Under the pieces are notes generated by a model. The model was not told the DNA's origin. It made no database searches and saw nothing but the letters and a program-made list of their open reading frames with translations. A stretch of 64,000 nt of DNA, taken from contig JAJEAA010000018.1 of the NCBI GenBank assembly GCA_022824365.1, positions 248,001 to 312,000 on the forward strand, given 5' to 3'. This DNA is from Anaerolineae bacterium (GTDB lineage Bacteria; Chloroflexota; Anaerolineae; Aggregatilineales; Phototrophicaceae). Both the position numbers and the translations under genes were made by a program. Every line of letters starts with the position of its first letter. Position 1 is the stretch's first letter. Shown piece by piece: positions 58,973 to 64,000 of the stretch.

Positions 58973-60034
58973 ATGATTATCGTTGACGCCCAGCAGAACA
59001 TCGCCTTCAACGCCCAACAACTCCAGCGCGACTTCACGACCTGGGCTTGGGGCCAACGCCAGAACGAACCGAGGCGCGATCTGCCGCCGGCAATGACCAG
59101 CCTGCGCGACAACCTGCTCGGCCGCATCGCCGTCATCTTCGGCAGCTTGAAAGTCATCGCTGAATCTTCGCCGACGCTGCAACCCTGGCAGCGCTATAGC
59201 TATCGCAGCGCTGGCGATGCCCAAGCGCTGGCGCGTTGGCAACTGGATTACTACCGCCGGCTGGCCGACGATAACGAGCGCATTGAACTCATACTCTCCG
59301 CTGCTGACCTGGCGAAGGTGCTGGATTCCTGGCGCGAAGACAAAACGCTGGGGCAGCGTCTGCAAGGCATAGTCCCGCTGATGAAAGGCGCGGAACCCAT
59401 CTCCGAGCCGCAGCAATGCGAACAGTGGCTGGAAGACGGCCTGCGGATCATGGCGCCGGCCTGGCAGCCAAATCGATATGTCGCCGGCTATGATGGCGAA
59501 CTTACCCGGCTCGGCTACGACCTGCTTGAGGTCATGGCCAGCTACAATGTCCTGCTCGATATCTCCGGCTTGTCGGACCGGGCCGCGGCCGATGCCATCG
59601 AGCGCTATGAGGCGCCCATCATCGCCAGCCATGCCAACCCGCGTTACTTTCACAACAGTCCGCGTTGCTTATCTGACGAACTCATCGTAAGGCTCGCCGA
59701 GCGCGATGGGGTCATGGGCATCATGGTGTATAATCGTTACTTGAGGAAGGACTGGCATCCCAGCGACCCAAAACGCCGCGTGACAATTTCGCACTGGGTT
59801 GACGCGGTGGATTATGTGTGCCAGCTTACCGGCTCGGTCAACCACGTTGGACTTGGCAGCAATATCGACGGCGGCTACAACTACGCCAGCCTGCCGGACG
59901 AGATCGACACATCCAGCGACTTGTGGCTCTTACACAAGACTCTGCTGCAACGCGGCTTCAGCGAATCGGATGCGGCGGCAATCCTGGGGGGAAATATGCT
60001 GGGCAGACTTAGGCAATCCTTGCCGGTCGAATAA
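58973..60034 (+). CDS. peptidase M19-like (renal dipeptidase-like) protein, probably without metal site
   Basis: A 353-residue protein with the outline of the M19 membrane dipeptidase barrel: an N-terminal strand IIVDAQQN, a middle PIIASHANPRYF with following SPRCLSDELIVRLAERDGVMGIM, and VNHVGLGSNIDGGYN near the C-terminus. Active M19 enzymes have DGHND at the N-terminus, here DAQQN, so the metal-binding His and Asp are Gln and Asn. The second-site His of the DLSH-type motif appears as DISGLSD, and the SDFDG motif reads SNIDG. The SHANP His and the Arg after it are kept. No signal peptide is seen. It is probably a non-catalytic or differently acting homolog. A membrane protein gene follows six bases downstream. 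Confidence 0.72.
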   Translation: MIIVDAQQNIAFNAQQLQRDFTTWAWGQRQNEPRRDLPPAMTSLRDNLLGRIAVIFGSLKVIAESSPTLQPWQRYSYRSAGDAQALARWQLDYYRRLADDNERIELILSAADLAKVLDSWREDKTLGQRLQGIVPLMKGAEPISEPQQCEQWLEDGLRIMAPAWQPNRYVAGYDGELTRLGYDLLEVMASYNVLLDISGLSDRAAADAIERYEAPIIASHANPRYFHNSPRCLSDELIVRLAERDGVMGIMVYNRYLRKDWHPSDPKRRVTISHWVDAVDYVCQLTGSVNHVGLGSNIDGGYNYASLPDEIDTSSDLWLLHKTLLQRGFSESDAAAILGGNMLGRLRQSLPVE

Positions 60035-60040
60035 ACGATT

Positions 60041-60556
60041 ATGTGGCGGTTCGCGCAGGTTGGCATCGCATTGGGCGCGCTTGGCGCCATGATCTGCTTG
60101 ATGGGCTTGTTTCCCGGCGTCACCGGCGCGGCGCCGACCGCCGGCATCGGCCTGGTTCAGGTGACGATGGTCATTGCCGGCTACAGCCTGCTGATTTTTG
60201 GCGCCATGGTCTACATCAAGTACACCTTTTACCTCGAAGTGCCGGGCACTCTCAGCCAGCAGGTCGGGATACGGCTGGCATTAACCGGATTGCTCTTCGC
60301 CGCGTTGGCGGGCCTGGCGGACATACTGGGTTTCGGGTCTCATATTCGCGATGACGCCGGCGATATTTTCTTCGGCCAGCTGCAAATGATTGGCATCCTC
60401 GCGAGCTTCGGATTATCGTCTTTTGGCGTGCTCGTTTATGTCCTGGCCGGCGCGCGCCTCGCTCGTCACGCGCCGATCGAGGCTCTGAGCGAAACCATAG
60501 CCGGCGTCGACGACACAAGCGAGATTCCGCTGGTGGAAGTCGAAAAAGAGTCATAG
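60041..60556 (+). CDS. four-helix membrane protein, function unknown
   Basis: A 171-residue protein with four hydrophobic segments (about residues 5-25, 38-62, 78-98 and 112-136) and a short acidic C-terminal tail (IAGVDDTSEIPLVEVEKES). No motif or family is recognised. It starts six bases after the M19-like gene, so the two are probably cotranscribed and might act together at the membrane. Confidence 0.72.
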   Translation: MWRFAQVGIALGALGAMICLMGLFPGVTGAAPTAGIGLVQVTMVIAGYSLLIFGAMVYIKYTFYLEVPGTLSQQVGIRLALTGLLFAALAGLADILGFGSHIRDDAGDIFFGQLQMIGILASFGLSSFGVLVYVLAGARLARHAPIEALSETIAGVDDTSEIPLVEVEKES

Positions 60557-60626
60557 ACGTCGTGTCGGGCGTCGTCGCTGCCGGCGCCGATTCACCCTCG
60601 CGGTCAACTGATCCAAGGGGACATCC

Positions 60627-61784
60627 TTGCGCCAGAAGCCTCCCAAGTTGCTCTACGTTATAAACATCCCGCGCTTCTTCGTCTCCCATCGCTTGCCTCT
60701 GGCTATTGCAGCGCGCGCCGCCGGATTTGACGTCCATATCGCGACATCCGGCGCAGACGCCGCTTCTGTGAACAAGATCATGGAAAACGGCTTCCCTTTC
60801 TATCCACTGCCCCTTAGCCAGCATGGCATGAATCCACTGCGCGAATTGAAGACCTTGCTCGCCCTGCGCAAGCTCTATGCGGATTTGCAGCCTGACCTGC
60901 TGCACCACGTCAGCATCAAGCCTGTGATTTACGGCGGTATCGCCGCCAGATTAACGGGCGGCATTCCAGTCATTCAAGCCATGAGCGGCTTGGGATACCT
61001 GTTCGCCGGCGACGATCTCAAGGCGAAAACCTTGGCTCTGCTCAGTCAGCCAGCGTTCAGGCTTGCGCTGGCGGGCGCTCACACGCGCATGATCTTTCAG
61101 AATCCGGACGACCGGCGGGTCTTTGTGGAGCGCGGCTTGATCAAAGGCGAAAGGACAAGGCTGATCCGCGGCTCCGGGGTTGACGAAACAGAATTCCATC
61201 CCCGCCCTGAGACGCCATCGGACAAGCCGGTTGTCCTCTTCGCCGGGCGACTGCTGTGGCAAAAGGGCGTCGGCGATTTTGTCGAGGTAGCGCGCCGGCT
61301 TCGCAGCAAAGCGCATTTTCGCGTGGTCGGCTACGAAGAAAGCACCAGCCCCCTGAATGTCCCAACGGCGCAACTTGAAGCCTGGCATAATGCCGGCCTG
61401 ATCGAGTGGCAGGGCAAACGCGATGATATGCCCGTCGTATACGCGGAAAGCGATATTGTTTGTCTGCCGTCCACCTATGGCGAAGGCGTACCCAAGGTCC
61501 TCATTGAAGCGGCCGCTTGCGCTCGCGCTTGCGTCGCCACAGACAGTCCCGGCTGCCGGGAAATCGTACTTCACGAAGACAACGGTTTGCTCATCCCGCC
61601 AAGAGACATTAACGCTCTCGCCGCCGCCGTCGAGCGACTGATCGACGATGCGACCCGGCGCCGCGCCATGGGCGTCCGAGGCCGGGAAATCGTACTCGAA
61701 GGATTCACCTTGCGCCATGTCACAGATGCGACGATTGCCCTATACCACATCGCGCTGAACGAAGCGGAAGCAGAAACCGCCTAG
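60627..61784 (+). CDS. glycosyltransferase family 4 protein
   Basis: A 385-residue GT-B enzyme. The N-terminal domain begins LLYVINIPRFFVSHRLPLAIAARAAGFDVHI and includes LLHHVSIKPVIYGGIAARL. The C-terminal nucleotide-sugar domain has VLFAGRLLWQKGVGDFVEVA, DIVCLPSTYGEGVPKVLIEAAAC with the family EX7E motif, and CREIVLHEDNGLLIPPRD. It resembles retaining glycosyltransferases of surface-polysaccharide or lipopolysaccharide-type pathways (WcaI/PelF-like or EpsD-like). The start is TTG at 60627, with AAGGGG six bases before it. It is convergent with the TPR gene, nine bases apart. Confidence 0.9.
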   Translation: MRQKPPKLLYVINIPRFFVSHRLPLAIAARAAGFDVHIATSGADAASVNKIMENGFPFYPLPLSQHGMNPLRELKTLLALRKLYADLQPDLLHHVSIKPVIYGGIAARLTGGIPVIQAMSGLGYLFAGDDLKAKTLALLSQPAFRLALAGAHTRMIFQNPDDRRVFVERGLIKGERTRLIRGSGVDETEFHPRPETPSDKPVVLFAGRLLWQKGVGDFVEVARRLRSKAHFRVVGYEESTSPLNVPTAQLEAWHNAGLIEWQGKRDDMPVVYAESDIVCLPSTYGEGVPKVLIEAAACARACVATDSPGCREIVLHEDNGLLIPPRDINALAAAVERLIDDATRRRAMGVRGREIVLEGFTLRHVTDATIALYHIALNEAEAETA

Positions 61785-61793
61785 ATTTTGTCT

Positions 61794-63020
61794 TCACGGC
61801 GACGCCGCTTGCCGCGCTCGTAATACCGCGCCGGCGCAAATCGGCGGTCCATCCGGCGGATAACTCCAGGTCTGCGGCAAACCTGCTTCACGCGCCATAT
61901 CCTGGAATTCTCGATAGATCAGGGTTAAGGAGTCGCAATCGCCAATTATCTCCGCCGACTGCCCCTGCAAATACCAGCAATCAAGCTGTCGATCTTGTAT
62001 GGCGACGCCGCCTTCGACTTGCAAGCGGCTGCAACGTCCAAAGGCGGACTTCGCTTGCTCATAATCGCCATCGAGAAAGCGCAGCCGTCCCAAGGCATAC
62101 CAGCCGTCGTCCCAGAGCGGCGCCAGCGCTGTGACCTCCTGGCAATATCGCAGCGCGGCATCGCGTTCCTGCAAACGTTCCGAAAGTTCGCATAACCGCG
62201 TCCGCGCTTTCACGTTGTCAGCGGACATAGCCATGATCGTGAAGTAGGACACGGTAGCTTGGTCAACATCGCCAACTTGCAGCGCGAATAGCGCCTTCTC
62301 GAAATGCAGGGGGATCAGCTTGCCATTGTAAGCAAGCGCCTTGTCAAGTTCCGCCAGCGCAGCCCGATAATTGCCCATATCGCCATATGCCAGCGCCATT
62401 GCGCGATGACTTTCCAGCTCGTACCGGCGCTGCTTTAGCGCAAATTCGAGTCCGGTTTCCGCCTCCCGCAGCGCAGCCTGGGCGATGCCGCGCGCCCCGT
62501 AAGACAGCGAAAGCACGATCCGCGCCAATATATGATCCGGCTCGCGCTCCACAATACGCAGGGCTATGCGACCAGCCTCCTCAGCAGATCCCGTGGCTTG
62601 CAGCGCATAACCGTGTAAAGCCTGCATGTCCAAATCACGCGGCAAGCGCCTTATCGCCTCCCGGCTTGCCTCCAGCGCCTTGGCTCGGTCATCTTCCCGC
62701 CTCACATCGCTGTAACTGCGGTAAATCAAGGCGCGGACGAGCAACTCATACACGGCGACATCCGCGCCATCTCGCTCAAGTAGCTGATGCGCAAATTCTA
62801 CCGCCGACTTGAGATCCCCTTTGTTGAAGGCGGCGAACGCGTCCGGCAAGCTGACCGCGGGCCCAAGGTTGCGATTCTGGTTGAGCCGCAGCCCGATCCA
62901 GTGTCGTCCAAGGACCACAACAGCCATCGTCACCAGCAGCAAGACGAGCAAGGACGCGCAACCGCTCCTGCGCTGCGGCCGCCGGCTAAACAATCTGTAA
63001 CTGTTCCGCTTTACTTTCAT
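61794..63020 (-). CDS. membrane-anchored TPR protein
   Basis: A protein of about 408 residues from the ATG at 63020 (MKVKRNSYRLFSRRPQRR); the frame extends to 63059. One N-terminal helix (about residues 20-38, ASLLVLLLVTMAVVVLG) should anchor it with the rest outside. The remainder is a series of TPR-like repeats (for example LVRALIYRSYSDVRREDD, MALAYGDMGNYRAALAELDKAL, ALGRLRFLDGDYEQAKSAFGR). The last 60 residues contain three Cys and may be disulfide-bonded. It may scaffold an envelope complex; there is no further evidence for a function. Confidence 0.8.
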   Translation of the reverse strand: MKVKRNSYRLFSRRPQRRSGCASLLVLLLVTMAVVVLGRHWIGLRLNQNRNLGPAVSLPDAFAAFNKGDLKSAVEFAHQLLERDGADVAVYELLVRALIYRSYSDVRREDDRAKALEASREAIRRLPRDLDMQALHGYALQATGSAEEAGRIALRIVEREPDHILARIVLSLSYGARGIAQAALREAETGLEFALKQRRYELESHRAMALAYGDMGNYRAALAELDKALAYNGKLIPLHFEKALFALQVGDVDQATVSYFTIMAMSADNVKARTRLCELSERLQERDAALRYCQEVTALAPLWDDGWYALGRLRFLDGDYEQAKSAFGRCSRLQVEGGVAIQDRQLDCWYLQGQSAEIIGDCDSLTLIYREFQDMAREAGLPQTWSYPPDGPPICAGAVLRARQAASP

Positions 63021-63146
63021 TCCCTGTGTCGGATCAAGCGCAAGACAAATGCTAAGCAAAGTCTAATACGTAACTATCAAGTTCACCCGAAGCATCCCAC
63101 TGGAATCTCGGGCTCTCGCAGATTTCGCCTAATCAAGACGTGATTG

Positions 63147-63824
63147 CTATGGTTTCATCTCTGCCGCAAGACTGGCCGCCTTATGCGCCGCTCGGATGGG
63201 CTCCGGCAAGCGGTACTTCGTGGTACAAGCCAAGACCAAGGCGACGGCGCTCTCAATCTCGCACAAATGCCCGACCGAGACGTATACCGGCTTTACGCCC
63301 GTCCGCGTCCGCAAGACGATGCCAAGTTGTTCATCACCGTGCATTAAAGGTTGGCGGCCGCCTTTTTCCCGGACAGGCAATTCATATTGGCCGATAAAGT
63401 GCGACTTGCCGCATCCGATAGTAGGGCGCCCCAGCCATAATCCGAGATGCGCCGCGATGCCCAGCTTCCGCGGGTGAATCTGCCCCATGCCGTCAAAGAG
63501 AAAGACATCCGGCTGACGCCTGATACGCTCCAGCGCATCCAATACCACGGGCCCCTCACGAAATGCCAGCAACCCGGGGATGTAAGGATACGTAGATTCT
63601 CGCTGCGCGCTTGCGGTTTCCACAATCACTAAACCGGGATAGCTCATCACCACGACCGCGGCGCGCGTCATGCCGCCTTTGACGCTGACGTCAACTCCGG
63701 CAACAGTTCGGACCTCGTCAAAATCAAGGGGTCGGTCGCTTATCAAGCGCGAAGCCAAGTCGCGTTGCAATGCGATCGCCGCCTTCGGGTTGAGATCCCA
63801 TCTGTGCAGCGGCTCAATATTCAT
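63147..63824 (-). CDS. nfi: endonuclease V
   Basis: A 225-residue deoxyinosine-specific endonuclease that nicks DNA one base 3' of a deaminated base and starts alternative excision repair. The catalytic acids are present: Asp45 (VAGVDVSVKG), Glu90 (LAFREGP) and Asp111 (LFDGMGQIHPRKLGIAAHLG), matching Thermotoga Asp43, Glu89 and Asp110. The YPYIPGLL wedge motif and TIGCGKSHFIGQY are also typical. It lies just downstream of the sigma-factor gene on the same strand, 32 bases away. Confidence 0.95.
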   Translation of the reverse strand: MNIEPLHRWDLNPKAAIALQRDLASRLISDRPLDFDEVRTVAGVDVSVKGGMTRAAVVVMSYPGLVIVETASAQRESTYPYIPGLLAFREGPVVLDALERIRRQPDVFLFDGMGQIHPRKLGIAAHLGLWLGRPTIGCGKSHFIGQYELPVREKGGRQPLMHGDEQLGIVLRTRTGVKPVYVSVGHLCEIESAVALVLACTTKYRLPEPIRAAHKAASLAAEMKP

Positions 63825-63856
63825 TTGATATCTCTGCGTTTGCGCTCAGAAAGCAG

Positions 63857-64000
63857 CTACATTTCAAGATAATCGCGCAGTTGTCGTGAACGCGTCGGAT
63901 GGCGCAGCTTACGTAATGCCTTCGCCTCGATCTGTCGGATGCGCTCGCGCGTGACGCCAAAATAGCGCCCGACCTCTTCGAGCGTGTTGTCATACCCGTC
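63857..64000 (-). CDS. rpoD: RNA polymerase housekeeping sigma factor, C-terminal end (partial)
   Basis: The visible 47 codons encode the end of sigma region 4.2. [20 protein letters not shown] is the helix-turn-helix that reads the -35 box, followed by [20 protein letters not shown] and a TAG stop (63857-63859). This is the classical C-terminus of group 1 sigma-70 factors. The consensus-like -35/-10 boxes proposed elsewhere in the window fit such a sigma factor. The rest of the gene lies beyond the right edge. Confidence 0.93.
   Translation of the reverse strand, partial: DGYDNTLEEVGRYFGVTRERIRQIEAKALRKLRHPTRSRQLRDYLEM

Overview
The window is a 64 kb stretch of a bacterial chromosome with fairly high GC and almost entirely housekeeping content. 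The organism is most likely a Chloroflexota member of the Anaerolineae type. This is an inference from gene content and style (a complete 14-gene nuo operon, two-domain membrane glycosyltransferases with a beta-rich tail, a DUF4397-like module, GC-rich intergenic palindromes). No 16S gene is present and no database search was possible. There are no transposases, CRISPR arrays, tRNAs or rRNAs that I can support.

Layout. 1-6218 (minus): the str/S10 ribosomal operon rpsL-rpsG-fusA-tuf-rpsJ-rplC-rplD behind a near-consensus promoter; rplD runs off the left edge. 6264-9648: acyl-CoA dehydrogenase, alpha/beta hydrolase and FAD amine-oxidase-like gene (minus), bounded by two intergenic repeat types. 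9781-10210: tmRNA (ssrA) and its terminator. 10232-18118: lipoprotein, STAS-like protein, ABC exporter, nitrilase-family hydrolase, peptidyl-tRNA hydrolase fused to a TPR tail, and two convergent beta-lactamase-fold serine hydrolases. 18119-19003: about 0.9 kb of repeats and a degenerate small ORF. 19004-29514: mfd, two tandem paralogous membrane glycosyltransferases, YbaK-like deacylase, PhyH-type dioxygenase, a small membrane protein and an EamA transporter.

29594-46881 (minus): the entire respiratory complex I operon, nuoABCDEF-(TPR gene)-nuoGHIJKLMN. Its membrane subunits are unusual. NuoJ carries about 265 extra residues resembling tandem DUF4397 beta-domains, NuoL has a long acidic/His-rich insertion plus a His cluster, and NuoH has an extra N-terminal membrane helix and a Cys-pair loop. 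By topology all of these should lie on the extracytoplasmic face.

46973-51047 (plus): a compact three-gene cassette between nuoA and rpoB: a coiled-coil/HARE-HTH protein, an 869-residue GHKL (MORC/Hsp90-like) ATPase with Ig-like beta-domains, and an unrecognised helical protein. It has its own promoter with a palindrome over the -10 box, near-zero intergenic gaps, and a shared terminator with rpoB. It is the best candidate in the window for an undescribed system, possibly defence or DNA-modification related. 51112-55340 (minus): rpoB, starting at TTG, not followed by rpoC, with two substitutions in the rifampicin pocket. 55479-64000: two methyltransferases, an ABC-F protein, a peptidase-M19-like protein lacking metal ligands, a membrane protein, a GT4 glycosyltransferase, a TPR protein, endonuclease V and the 3' end of the housekeeping sigma factor gene.
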